64,000 nt of DNA from an uncultured Gammaproteobacteria bacterium (GTDB taxonomy: Bacteria > Pseudomonadota > Gammaproteobacteria > Nitrosococcales > Methylophagaceae), in contig CAJQOM010000035.1 in the NCBI GenBank assembly GCA_905479985.1, positions 57,168-121,167 of the forward strand, read 5' to 3'. The translations under genes and the position numbers were made by a program. A model generated the notes under the pieces. The model worked only from the letters and a program-made list of their open reading frames with translations. It searched no databases and was not told where the DNA came from. The first letter of the stretch is position 1; each line of letters begins with the position of its first letter. Below are positions 21,407 to 29,015 of the stretch, one piece after another.

Positions 21407-22921
21407 TTATTCCCCTGCTTCAGTTTGTTCATCGGTAAACCACGATTCACGTGCTTTCATGATCAATGTGGCGGCCTGTTCAGCATCGATGTTCTCGATC
21501 TCTGTCAGTTCGTCGACGGATTGTTCTGCTAATTCATCCATGGTGGCAATCCCTTTGCTCGCTAATACTTTAGCCAACTCTTCAGTGATGCCTTCCATTT
21601 CTAATAAATCTTGTGCCGGCTCTGCCAATTCTAGCTCTTCTTCATTGGCAATCGCTTTCGTTAACAAGACATCTCGTGCTCTTGAACGTAATTCAGCCAC
21701 TATCGCTGCGTCGAATTCGTCAATATCTAGCATTTCTTGTTCAGGTACGTAAGCGATTTCTTCTAAGCCTGAGAAACCTTCTTGGGCCAAAATTAACGCA
21801 ACATCTTCATCGACACCTAACTGTTCCTTGAACACTTCGATCAAGGCACTGATTTCTGTTTCGGCTTTTTTATCGGCGTCTGAGGCTGACATAATGTTTA
21901 AGTCCCAGCCTGATAATTGGCTCGCTAGACGAACATTTTGACCGCCGCGACCTATTGCTTGGGATAACTGCTCATCATCAACAGCGATGTCCATGCTATG
22001 CGCTTCTTCATCAACCACAATAGAAAGGGCTTCCGCAGGCGCTAAGGCATTAATCGCGAAACGAGCAGGATCCTCATCCCACAAAATAATATCGACGCGC
22101 TCGCCGGCTAACTCATTGGTGACAGCTTGAACACGTGAACCACGCATACCTACACAAGCACCAACAGGATCAATTCTTAACTCCATCGCTTCAACAGCAA
22201 TCTTAGCGCGTAGACCAGGATCTCGTGCTGCGCCTTTAATTTCAATCAAGCCGTCACTGATTTCTGGTACTTCTAATTTGAACAATTCAATTAACAGTTC
22301 TGGTGCAACACGACTAATAATCAATTGTGGGCCACGTCCTTCTGGACGGATTTCTTTCAAATAGCCTCGGACACGATCTCCAGAACGGAAACTTTCTCTC
22401 GGCACCATTTCTTCACGAGGGATAAGCGCTTCGGCATTACCACCTAAATCAAGCGTGATATTGCCACGCTCAACGCGTTTCACTGTACCGCCGACCATTT
22501 GGCCTAGTTTTTCTTGGTATTGTTCAACAACTTGCGCGCGTTCTGCTTCCCGCACTTTTTGAACAATAACTTGTTTTGCTGTTTGTGCTGCAATTCGTCC
22601 GAACTCTACAGAATCCATTGGCTCACGGATATAAGCGCCGACTTCTATATCGCTTTGTTTCTCACGTGCTTGCGTTAAGGTTAATTGCGCTTCAGGCTCT
22701 TCTAACTCTTCTTCACTGTCTTCAACAACTAACCATTGGCGGAATGTTTCGTAGTCGCCTGTTTCACGGTCGATTTCAACATGTGAATCTAATTCGATAT
22801 CATGCTTTTTGCACGTCGCCATCGCGAGTGCCGCTTCTATCGCATTAAAAATAACCTCTTTACTAACTCCTTTTTCATTAGAGACAGCATCTACAACTAG
22901 CAAAATTTCTTTATTGTTCAT
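21407..22921 (-). CDS. nusA: Transcription elongation/termination factor NusA
   Basis: RNA polymerase-associated factor that modulates pausing, termination and antitermination. The domain order is N-terminal RNAP-binding domain (1-125), S1 (about 130-200), KH1 and KH2 (about 200-340, with VGMRGSRVQAV and IGRGGQNVRLAS), then two C-terminal acidic helix-hairpin repeats. I start at ATG 22919-22921 (504 aa, MNNKEILLVV), where GAGG lies a few nt upstream. The longer reading adds eight residues without a family match. NusA is known to autoregulate this operon in E. coli. Confidence 0.97.
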   Translation of the reverse strand: MNNKEILLVVDAVSNEKGVSKEVIFNAIEAALAMATCKKHDIELDSHVEIDRETGDYETFRQWLVVEDSEEELEEPEAQLTLTQAREKQSDIEVGAYIREPMDSVEFGRIAAQTAKQVIVQKVREAERAQVVEQYQEKLGQMVGGTVKRVERGNITLDLGGNAEALIPREEMVPRESFRSGDRVRGYLKEIRPEGRGPQLIISRVAPELLIELFKLEVPEISDGLIEIKGAARDPGLRAKIAVEAMELRIDPVGACVGMRGSRVQAVTNELAGERVDIILWDEDPARFAINALAPAEALSIVVDEEAHSMDIAVDDEQLSQAIGRGGQNVRLASQLSGWDLNIMSASDADKKAETEISALIEVFKEQLGVDEDVALILAQEGFSGLEEIAYVPEQEMLDIDEFDAAIVAELRSRARDVLLTKAIANEEELELAEPAQDLLEMEGITEELAKVLASKGIATMDELAEQSVDELTEIENIDAEQAATLIMKARESWFTDEQTEAGE

Positions 22922-22995
22922 TTCAACCTCAATGGCTTTATCCAACAGCCTTAACCCGTTTGTACATTTCTATTAACCAATAATAATAACTTCTT

Positions 22996-23442
22996 TTAAG
23001 CGACGAGTCTCGCTTTAGCCAGCTTTGTTAATGGTAAGTCGTACAATTCCCCATCTACTTCTATCAATATGTTCCCGTCACTAAAGCCGTGTAATTGACC
23101 TTTAAAATTACGGCGGCCTTGAATTGGCAATTTCATCGAAATTTTTGCCTCAGCACCGACAAATTGTTCAAAATCTTTTTGTTTGAACAAGGGTCGATCA
23201 AAACCAGGCGATGACACTTCTAATGAATAAGCCGTGCTAATCGGATCTTCAACTTCTAAAATCCCATTAACCTGATGACTAACACGCTCACAATCTTCAA
23301 TCGAAATACCTTGTTCCGCATCGATATAGATACGTAATACCGTATCTCGGCCATTCTTTATATACTCTACGCCCACAAGCATATAACCAAGCGATTCGAT
23401 GGGTACCTGTACTAATGCCTCAATTTGATCACTAACAGCCAT
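22996..23442 (-). CDS. rimP: Ribosome maturation factor RimP
   Basis: Assists 30S subunit assembly. The 148-aa protein has the alpha/beta N-terminal domain with GYMLVGVEYIK, the ISIEDCERVSHQVNGILEVEDPI block, the YSLEVSSPGFDRPLF block and the Sm-like C-terminal domain. It opens the nusA operon. The only ribosome-binding sequence is AGG, 5 nt before the ATG and directly after the nine-T tract of a terminator-like hairpin, so transcription must read through that hairpin for rimP to be made. Confidence 0.95.
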   Translation of the reverse strand: MAVSDQIEALVQVPIESLGYMLVGVEYIKNGRDTVLRIYIDAEQGISIEDCERVSHQVNGILEVEDPISTAYSLEVSSPGFDRPLFKQKDFEQFVGAEAKISMKLPIQGRRNFKGQLHGFSDGNILIEVDGELYDLPLTKLAKARLVA

Positions 23443-23450
23443 AATTACCT

Positions 23451-23472
23451 AAAAAAAAAGGGCCATCGGCCC
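23451..23472 (-). terminator. Terminator-like hairpin directly before rimP
   Basis: GGGCC (23460-23464) pairs with GGCCC (23468-23472) around a 3-nt loop, followed on the minus strand by nine T. It ends 9 bp before the rimP start codon. It may be the 3' end of an upstream transcript or an attenuator of the rimP-nusA operon. Confidence 0.7.
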
Positions 23473-23484
23473 AAACTTAATCTC

Positions 23485-23513
23485 CAAAAAAACGAAAACC
23501 CCATATAGGGGTT
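23485..23513 (-). terminator. Second terminator-like hairpin in the rimP leader
   Basis: AACCCC (23497-23502) pairs with GGGGTT (23508-23513). On the minus strand it is followed by TTCG and then seven T. Together with the hairpin at 23451-23472 it makes a tandem pair ahead of rimP. Confidence 0.65.
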
Positions 23514-23745
23514 CCGTTCAATATCAACAACATTTTGTTTGGATAATTCTTACCAATCCAAATATCAATGCTGTCTTGGTCATGTGTCACTTCTTCTCCA
23601 CACAGCCAATTTATCTCGCATATTCTAACAAATTGTTACAAACAAAGGCAAATATATCCTTTGCCTAGCTGTTGTACATTATTTACCCTATTTATCCGTT
23701 ACCAATTCACTTTACCCATGGTCTTGTTAGGTCTTTCAAATAGCC

Positions 23746-24408
23746 TTAATCACTCCACAAACGCTGTAAATTGCTTTGCACCTGTAACAATTTTAACCTG
23801 CTGGTATTAGTTTCTGGGCTATCTGGCAATTGTTTTAAGGCCGAAACAAGATCAAACAGAACTGTCCTATGCTCTTCAAGCCTAACGCGGCTCTGTATCC
23901 AGCCTACTGCTGCCAAACGGCTACCTGATGTCACTGGCGCGACATAGTGCACACTGGTTGATGGATATAGATAAAGTGATCCGCTTGGTAATTTAATGCT
24001 TTCATCACCATCAGCCTTTTTTATGATGAGCTCACCGCCTTGATAACTCTCGGGCTCAGATAAAAAAAGTGTAAATGATAAATCTGTCCGTGTGCCATTA
24101 ATAAAGGCATCATCAACATGCTCGCCGTACCCCATGCCCGTTTCATAACGATTAAAAATAATTTTTGCGCACTTCAATGGCTGTGCAGCACTGACGAAGA
24201 CCGGGTTTGAAAATAAGGCTTTCTCAACTTGACGTATTGCGCCCTTAACCAAACTGCTATTCGCATCCGATTGCAAATTATTTTTGACCTTTTTAGCTGT
24301 GCTTCCGGCTGTTTTCTTACCCTCTTCAAACAACGACTGTGCTGCCAATACTTCACTAATTGCCTCTAAGGTATGGACATCTAGTACATTTTCTATGAAA
24401 ATTGCCAT
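23746..24408 (-). CDS. PKHD-type Fe(II)/2-oxoglutarate hydroxylase (PiuC/YbiX family)
   Basis: A 220-aa double-stranded beta-helix dioxygenase; similar proteins are usually found with TonB-dependent siderophore receptors and iron-regulated genes. Iron ligands H97, D99 and H154 and the 2-oxoglutarate arginine R164 are all present (GEHVDD, SVHYV, SGSRLA), so it should be active. The start is ATG 24406-24408 (MAIFIENVLD, matching family N-termini); the longer frame adds 33 unrelated residues. No TonB receptor is adjacent. Instead it is divergent from a His-rich lipoprotein, with an imperfect AT-rich palindrome between them that could be a Fur site. The natural substrate of the family is not firmly known to me. 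Confidence 0.88.
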   Translation of the reverse strand: MAIFIENVLDVHTLEAISEVLAAQSLFEEGKKTAGSTAKKVKNNLQSDANSSLVKGAIRQVEKALFSNPVFVSAAQPLKCAKIIFNRYETGMGYGEHVDDAFINGTRTDLSFTLFLSEPESYQGGELIIKKADGDESIKLPSGSLYLYPSTSVHYVAPVTSGSRLAAVGWIQSRVRLEEHRTVLFDLVSALKQLPDSPETNTSRLKLLQVQSNLQRLWSD

Positions 24409-24416
24409 AATTGACT

Positions 24417-24440
24417 CGCAAATAAGAATTATTCTTGATA
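24417..24440. promoter_or_regulatory. Possible Fur box between the divergent pair
   Basis: AATAAGAATTATTCTTGAT (24421-24439) is an imperfect AT-rich palindrome matching about 10 of 19 positions of the E. coli Fur consensus. It lies 12-31 bp upstream of the hydroxylase start and about 55-70 bp upstream of the lipoprotein start. The match is weak; the iron-linked family of the left gene is what makes it worth noting. Confidence 0.35.
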
Positions 24441-24491
24441 ACAGGTTGTTTAATTTCAAAACGACTATGTTACACAACTTGGAGATTATTG

Positions 24492-25298
24492 ATGTACAAA
24501 CGTACAAAACTTTGGGCCAGTATCAGTGCTGTCACATTTGCCACTGCCGCCGGCTTAACGGGCTGCAATACTGAGGTCGAACAGACCAGTCCTGTTGCTA
24601 GCCACATGACTGAAACAGCCGCACCAATCCTCTCAAGTGATGGCGAAGGTGAAGGTGCTGTAGTTGCTGTCGATCTTGCAACTGATGATCTCGCTTACCT
24701 CACACAACTTAGCTTAGTGCGCGGACATCTTTATGTCGGCCACAAATTGTATATGTCAGGCCACCTCGATCACGCTAAAACACATATGAAGCACCCTAAA
24801 AGTGAACTCTACTCAGATATTGCGCCTGCTTTTACAGCGCGCGGTGCTAATGGCTTTGCACAAGAACTTCAACATTTGGCTTCAGCCGTTAACAATGACC
24901 TAGGTGCTGAAAAAGTGGATATGGCTTATCAGCAATTAATTGAGATGATTGCTCAAAATGAGGCTGCTGTTAAGCCGTCAAGCCAAACTGCCGCAGAAAA
25001 ACTTAAATTAGTCGCCGCATTATTACGCGTTTCTGGTGAAGAATATGGCATTGCTGTTGTTGATGGCAAAATGGAGAATGCACATGAGTATCAAGATGCA
25101 TTAGGGTTTACAACTGTTGCTCAAGCCATCATTTCAGATATTAACGATAATGCTGATGCTAAAACACAGGCGATATCACTGATTGATAACCTAAAACCAC
25201 TGTGGCCAACTTTGATTCCACCGTCGAATTTGGATACAGATGCCGAACAAATTTACGGCGTTGCAGCAAAAATTGAATTACTTGCCTTGAGTTTATAA
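24492..25298 (+). CDS. Outer-membrane lipoprotein of unknown function, His-rich
   Basis: A 268-aa predicted lipoprotein: basic start, hydrophobic core and the lipobox LTGC (Cys25). Asn follows the cysteine, so sorting to the outer membrane is expected. The mature protein is helical and has a dense histidine segment near residues 80-105 (GHLYVGHKLY, GHLDHAKTHMKHP) that could bind metal or heme (inference). I start at ATG 24492, with GGAG at 24481-24484; the longer frame has no signal peptide. I do not recognise a family. Its divergent neighbour is an iron-type hydroxylase, which hints at an iron role. Confidence 0.7.
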   Translation: MYKRTKLWASISAVTFATAAGLTGCNTEVEQTSPVASHMTETAAPILSSDGEGEGAVVAVDLATDDLAYLTQLSLVRGHLYVGHKLYMSGHLDHAKTHMKHPKSELYSDIAPAFTARGANGFAQELQHLASAVNNDLGAEKVDMAYQQLIEMIAQNEAAVKPSSQTAAEKLKLVAALLRVSGEEYGIAVVDGKMENAHEYQDALGFTTVAQAIISDINDNADAKTQAISLIDNLKPLWPTLIPPSNLDTDAEQIYGVAAKIELLALSL

Positions 25299-25522
25299 GC
25301 GTTACTTATCGGCTTCAAGGTTATTTGAAGATAGCCTTGAAGCTGCTATAAATCGACGCAGCCTTGTTGGTGTCACCAATATTATTTTGGTGCTAGGAAG
25401 GGAAACGGATTTCATTAGATATTTGCTCGCACTTCTCATCTAGGATGTAAGATTTGGAGCTAGGTTTTCATGAGGGAATTTACTGATAACTTCTTGATGT
25501 AATGAGTAATTTTAGTACTCAT
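25299..25522. other. Intergenic region between the lipoprotein and tRNA-fMet
   Basis: No ORF with support. It holds a strong inverted repeat, CTTCAAGG (25313-25320) with CCTTGAAG (25335-25342), 15 bp after the lipoprotein stop but without a T-tract. A second, ATGAGT-type repeat (about 25502-25522) lies at the 3' end of the tRNA. The second may help define the tRNA transcript end. Confidence 0.45.
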
Positions 25523-25599
<77 letters not shown>

Positions 25600-25644
25600 C
25601 CGGTTAAGCAAAAAATTATACTAAACTGGTGCTGTTCCTGCAAG

Positions 25645-27039
25645 CTATTTATCACTTCCTTTTAATTTACGCGTTAGGGTGTTTCTGCCCCAACCAAGCA
25701 GCTTCGCAGCTTCTTGACGTTTACCCGCTGTTTTCTCTAAAGCCACCTCCATTAATAACTGCTCTATTTGTGGCACCACTTCAGCTAAAGCACCTTCTTC
25801 ACCTGATAGCGCTTTCTGTGCAGCCCATTGTTTAAATAGGATTTCCCAGTTACCAGACCCTTGCTGGCCACCCTCAATAGCGCTGGTGAGTTCATTCGGT
25901 AAGTCATCCATTTCTACCATCGTCGCTGGTGACATTACCGTTAGCCAACGACATGTATTTTCCAATTGTCGTACATTTCCCGGCCAAGGCAGTTGGCTTA
26001 AATAGTTTTCAGCGTCAGAAGATAGGCTTTTAACTTGCACTGATAATTCTTTTGCGACTTTATTTAAGAAATGGTTTGCCAACACGGGAACATCTTCTCG
26101 GCGTTCGCGTAAGGCTGGGCTTTGAATACGAATGACGTTCAACCGGTGGAATAGATCTTCACGGAATTCACCGCGCTCGACTAAACGCTCTAAGTTCTGA
26201 TGGGTGGCTGCAACGATTCGGACATCGCATCTGACTGAAATATGGCCACCGACACGGAAAAACTCGCCATCAGACAGGACTCTTAATAAGCGTGTTTGAA
26301 GGTCTAGCGGCATGTCGCCAATTTCATCTAAAAACAATGTGCCGCCATCAGCCTGCTCGAACCGACCTTTACGAGCGGCATGGGCACCTGTAAAAGCACC
26401 CTTTTCATGCCCAAATAATTCGGACTCCATTAATTCTTTTGGGATCGCAGCCATATTCAAAGCAATAAAAGCATTAGCCGCTCTTGGGCTATGCTTATGT
26501 AAGGCATTGGCGATTAGTTCTTTACCTGTTCCTGACTCACCATTAATTAACACGGTGATATTAGACCGTGACAATCGACCTATGGCGCGAAACACTTCCT
26601 GCATTGCTGGTGCTTCGCCAATGATCTCTGTCCCGATATTGACCGGTTCATCATCAATCGGGGTATTTTCATGATGATGTGCAATGGCTCTTTGGACCAG
26701 TTCAACCGCTTCATCAACATCGAATGGTTTGGGGAGATATTCGAATGCTCCGCCTTCATAAACCGATACCGCACTATCCAAATCGGAATACGCCGTCATA
26801 ATAATAATGGGTAATTTAGGTGCGATTTGTTTGATTTCGGCCATCAATTGCAGACCATCAATCCCTGGCATTCTAATATCACTGACCAGCACATCGGGAC
26901 GACTATTTTCTAATTCAGTTAAAACACTGTTGCCATCTTCAAATACCCGCACAGTGAGACCATCTGCTTGCATGGCTTTTTCTAGCACCCAGCGGATAGA
27001 ACGATCGTCATCCACAATCCATACATTGGCTTTACTCAC
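25645..27039 (-). CDS. glnG: Nitrogen regulation response regulator NtrC
   Basis: Sigma-54 activator of nitrogen-scavenging genes. The 464-aa protein has a receiver domain with phospho-acceptor D54 (VSDIRMPG), an AAA+ domain with Walker A GESGTGKE (165-172) and the sigma-54-contacting GAFTGA loop (212-217). It ends in a Fis-type helix-turn-helix (KRQEAAKLLGWGRNTLTRKL). The start is GTG at 27037-27039 with GGAG 7 nt upstream, overlapping ntrB by 8 bp, so the pair is probably coupled. Palindromes fitting its binding site lie upstream of both ntrB and glnA. Confidence 0.97.
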   Translation of the reverse strand: MSKANVWIVDDDRSIRWVLEKAMQADGLTVRVFEDGNSVLTELENSRPDVLVSDIRMPGIDGLQLMAEIKQIAPKLPIIIMTAYSDLDSAVSVYEGGAFEYLPKPFDVDEAVELVQRAIAHHHENTPIDDEPVNIGTEIIGEAPAMQEVFRAIGRLSRSNITVLINGESGTGKELIANALHKHSPRAANAFIALNMAAIPKELMESELFGHEKGAFTGAHAARKGRFEQADGGTLFLDEIGDMPLDLQTRLLRVLSDGEFFRVGGHISVRCDVRIVAATHQNLERLVERGEFREDLFHRLNVIRIQSPALRERREDVPVLANHFLNKVAKELSVQVKSLSSDAENYLSQLPWPGNVRQLENTCRWLTVMSPATMVEMDDLPNELTSAIEGGQQGSGNWEILFKQWAAQKALSGEEGALAEVVPQIEQLLMEVALEKTAGKRQEAAKLLGWGRNTLTRKLKGSDK

Positions 27040-28081
27040 GGGCTTGCTCCAAAGGGAAAACGACTGAAAACACAGTATGACCTGGTTGGCTGGTACAGCT
27101 GATTACACCCTGATTTCGGTTCACCAGACTTTGACAAATATACAAGCCTAAACCCGTCCCTTCGGGCCTTCCTGTCACCAAAGGATAAAACATACTTTCT
27201 TGTAATGAGGCTGGAATACCTTTGCCATCATCGATAATATCAATACTCGCTGCGATTTGATGGCGTTGATTATCTATCGTGGCATGGCGCTTAATTCTGG
27301 TTTTAAGAATAATTTTCCCCACCCCATTCATCGCTTGTACCGCATTGCGAATAAGGTTTAAGAATATTTGCACCAACTGATCCAAATCGACTTTTAATTC
27401 AGGAATGCTCGGGTCATAATCTGCTTGAAAGACCAGCCGCTCATTCACTTCTACTTTCACTAATTGGCGTACACGCTGTAATACCTCGTGGATATTAACG
27501 GCCGTCTTCTGACTCTGTTGATGGGGACCCAACATATTGGTCATTAAATTTTGTAGCCGGTCTGCTTCACTGATAATAATGTCGGTATATTCTTTCAAGT
27601 CATTTGATTCGAGCTGACGCTCTAATAACTGTGCGGCACCACGTAAACCACCCAAAGGGTTTTTAATTTCATGCGCTAGGCCACGCACCACTTGTTGTTG
27701 GGCATGTAGACTTTCATCTCGGCTAATGCGGTCCTTATTATCGAGTTGGAAAAACTCTAGCAAAATAGACTGTTCTCGGCCATTCTCTTCTAACAGCTTA
27801 ATCGCGCAATCAACAACAATTTCCCCTGTAGAGGGTATGTAGAGTTTCATTTCACGTTTAATCAGTTCTTGTCCTGTTTGCTTCACCTTCGTTAAGCTAA
27901 CAAACAGGTTTCCCTCTCCGGGTAAGATAGTCTGAAATGGAATCAATTCCGCTTGGCGCTGACTGATATCAAACAATACTTCCGCTGCGGCGTTGATAAA
28001 CGTCACTTTGAAAGTGCCATCCAACATAACAACCGCATTGGTTAAATTGTCGATGATCGTCTGATAAGCCGTTTGAGTCAT
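27032..28081 (-). CDS. glnL: Nitrogen regulation sensor kinase/phosphatase NtrB
   Basis: Cytoplasmic histidine kinase that phosphorylates NtrC under nitrogen limitation and, with PII, dephosphorylates it under sufficiency. The 349-aa protein has an N-terminal PAS domain (about 5-110), the H-box LAHEIKNPLGG with phospho-acceptor H137, and an HATPase domain with N-box NLIRNAVQAM, DDGKGI and GTGLGL. It has no membrane segment, as expected for NtrB. It overlaps ntrC, and a sigma-54-like promoter and an NtrC palindrome lie in its 244-bp upstream gap. Confidence 0.96.
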   Translation of the reverse strand: MTQTAYQTIIDNLTNAVVMLDGTFKVTFINAAAEVLFDISQRQAELIPFQTILPGEGNLFVSLTKVKQTGQELIKREMKLYIPSTGEIVVDCAIKLLEENGREQSILLEFFQLDNKDRISRDESLHAQQQVVRGLAHEIKNPLGGLRGAAQLLERQLESNDLKEYTDIIISEADRLQNLMTNMLGPHQQSQKTAVNIHEVLQRVRQLVKVEVNERLVFQADYDPSIPELKVDLDQLVQIFLNLIRNAVQAMNGVGKIILKTRIKRHATIDNQRHQIAASIDIIDDGKGIPASLQESMFYPLVTGRPEGTGLGLYICQSLVNRNQGVISCTSQPGHTVFSVVFPLEQARE

Positions 28082-28124
28082 TATTCCCTGCTTAGTCTTC
28101 GGTAGCCATTGTAGGGTTAATTAG

Positions 28125-28141
28125 AGCAATAAATGCTCCAA
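28125..28141 (-). promoter_or_regulatory. Candidate sigma-54 promoter of ntrBC
   Basis: On the minus strand the sequence TTGGAGCATTTATTGCT carries GG and GC exactly 12 bp apart and a perfect TTGCT -12 element; the -24 element is TTGG with two deviations after it. The transcription start would be near 28113, about 30 bp before the ntrB ATG. Confidence 0.6.
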
Positions 28142-28268
28142 GTCGCTACTTTGTAGCAAGATAAATAACTTTATCTTTTAAAACAATCGCTTATTAACAT
28201 TAAACCTGTTTCCGTTATGTACAGCGATGATTGAGAATGCACTGTAAGCATTCTATTTGATTTCACAA

Positions 28269-28285
28269 TGCACCACAATGGTGCG
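28269..28285. promoter_or_regulatory. NtrC-type palindrome upstream of ntrBC
   Basis: TGCACCA-CAA-TGGTGC is a perfect 6-3-6 palindrome matching the NtrC enhancer consensus (TGCAC-N5-GGTGCA class). It is centred about 164 bp upstream of the predicted sigma-54 start of ntrB, a usual enhancer distance. Confidence 0.8.
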
Positions 28286-28325
28286 CATGTGTTTATCTTC
28301 CAGATCTTATGCGAATAAAACGCGA

Positions 28326-28913
28326 TCAGTTACTGGCGTTGGCTGCAATAATTTTGGGAGGTTGTGGTTGGGAAGGTTTACCATTTTTGGCAATAGAATT
28401 ACGGTGCATATGGAATAAGACCGATTTACTGGTTTTTAAAATTTTGCCCTTTTTATCGACGACTGAAACAGCCAAGATATGGCTGCCACGTTCGATATTT
28501 TCAAAGGTATAAGATAAACCCGTCTGCGGATCGCCGACTTTTTTACCATCTAATTTGAATTGTACTTTATCTGCTCTATTGGGATTTAGTTCAGGCTGTA
28601 CAGAAACAGATGCCGTTAAAACTCCACCACCGGTCCAAATACTTTGGTTCTGCTCGGGTGATGTGATACTGATTTTATACTTTGGCTTTTTGAGATCGCT
28701 CTCTTCTTCTACCGGTGCTGCCTCGGTATTTTCGACAGGTCGAATGGGGATTGGCGCTGCTTCATAAGTGGGTAATTCTTCTAACTCAATCAGTTCAGCT
28801 TTATTATTAGGCTCATCCGTGAAAGTGACATTGCCCTCTCTATCAACAGAGCGATATATATCAGCTTGTATGCTGAATGGCAGTAAAAATAAGACTAATA
28901 AACACTTTCTCAT
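28326..28913 (-). CDS. DUF4124-domain periplasmic protein
   Basis: A 195-aa protein with a signal peptide (MRKCLLVLFLLPFSIQA) followed at once by a DUF4124 domain (IYRSVDREGNVTFTDEP), a Glu/Pro-rich linker and a C-terminal beta-rich half resembling an Ig-like fold (LxASVSVQP...YTFENIERGSH). Function unknown. It sits between glnA and ntrB, where many gammaproteobacteria carry such a gene. I start at ATG 28911-28913: the longer frame would begin inside the glnA terminator and has no signal peptide. Confidence 0.8.
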   Translation of the reverse strand: MRKCLLVLFLLPFSIQADIYRSVDREGNVTFTDEPNNKAELIELEELPTYEAAPIPIRPVENTEAAPVEEESDLKKPKYKISITSPEQNQSIWTGGGVLTASVSVQPELNPNRADKVQFKLDGKKVGDPQTGLSYTFENIERGSHILAVSVVDKKGKILKTSKSVLFHMHRNSIAKNGKPSQPQPPKIIAANASN

Positions 28914-28959
28914 ACTCGAATCATATGTCAGCTTATTCACTTGTGCAAGGGTGACAGAT

Positions 28960-28987
28960 AAAAAAATGCCCCCTTGCGGAGGCATTT
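28960..28987 (-). terminator. glnA terminator
   Basis: ATGCCTCC pairs with GGGGGCAT (one mismatch, 4-nt loop), followed on the minus strand by seven T (28966-28960). It lies about 30 bp past the glnA stop and separates glnA from the DUF4124 gene and ntrBC. Confidence 0.8.
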
Positions 28988-29015
28988 TGTCCTGCTGTTT
29001 TGTATGACTAAACGT

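Larger units (their letters stand above)
23443..23745 (-). promoter_or_regulatory. Leader and intergenic region of the rimP-nusA operon
   Basis: This 303-bp gap lies between the stop of the hydroxylase gene and the rimP start. Besides the two terminator-like hairpins it holds a weaker inverted repeat (TTGGAT 23539-23544 with ATCCAA 23556-23561). I see no tRNA, no ORF with family support and no clear sigma-70 promoter. The operon promoter should be in the upstream half. Confidence 0.5.

Noticed and set aside
21306..21752. A 148-codon plus-strand frame opposite infB and nusA
   Set aside because: Serine/alanine-rich shadow created by the acidic C-terminus of nusA; no ribosome-binding site and no conserved motifs.
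25313..25342. Intrinsic terminator after the lipoprotein gene
   Set aside because: The stem is strong but no T-tract follows on either strand, so it was noted only as an inverted repeat.
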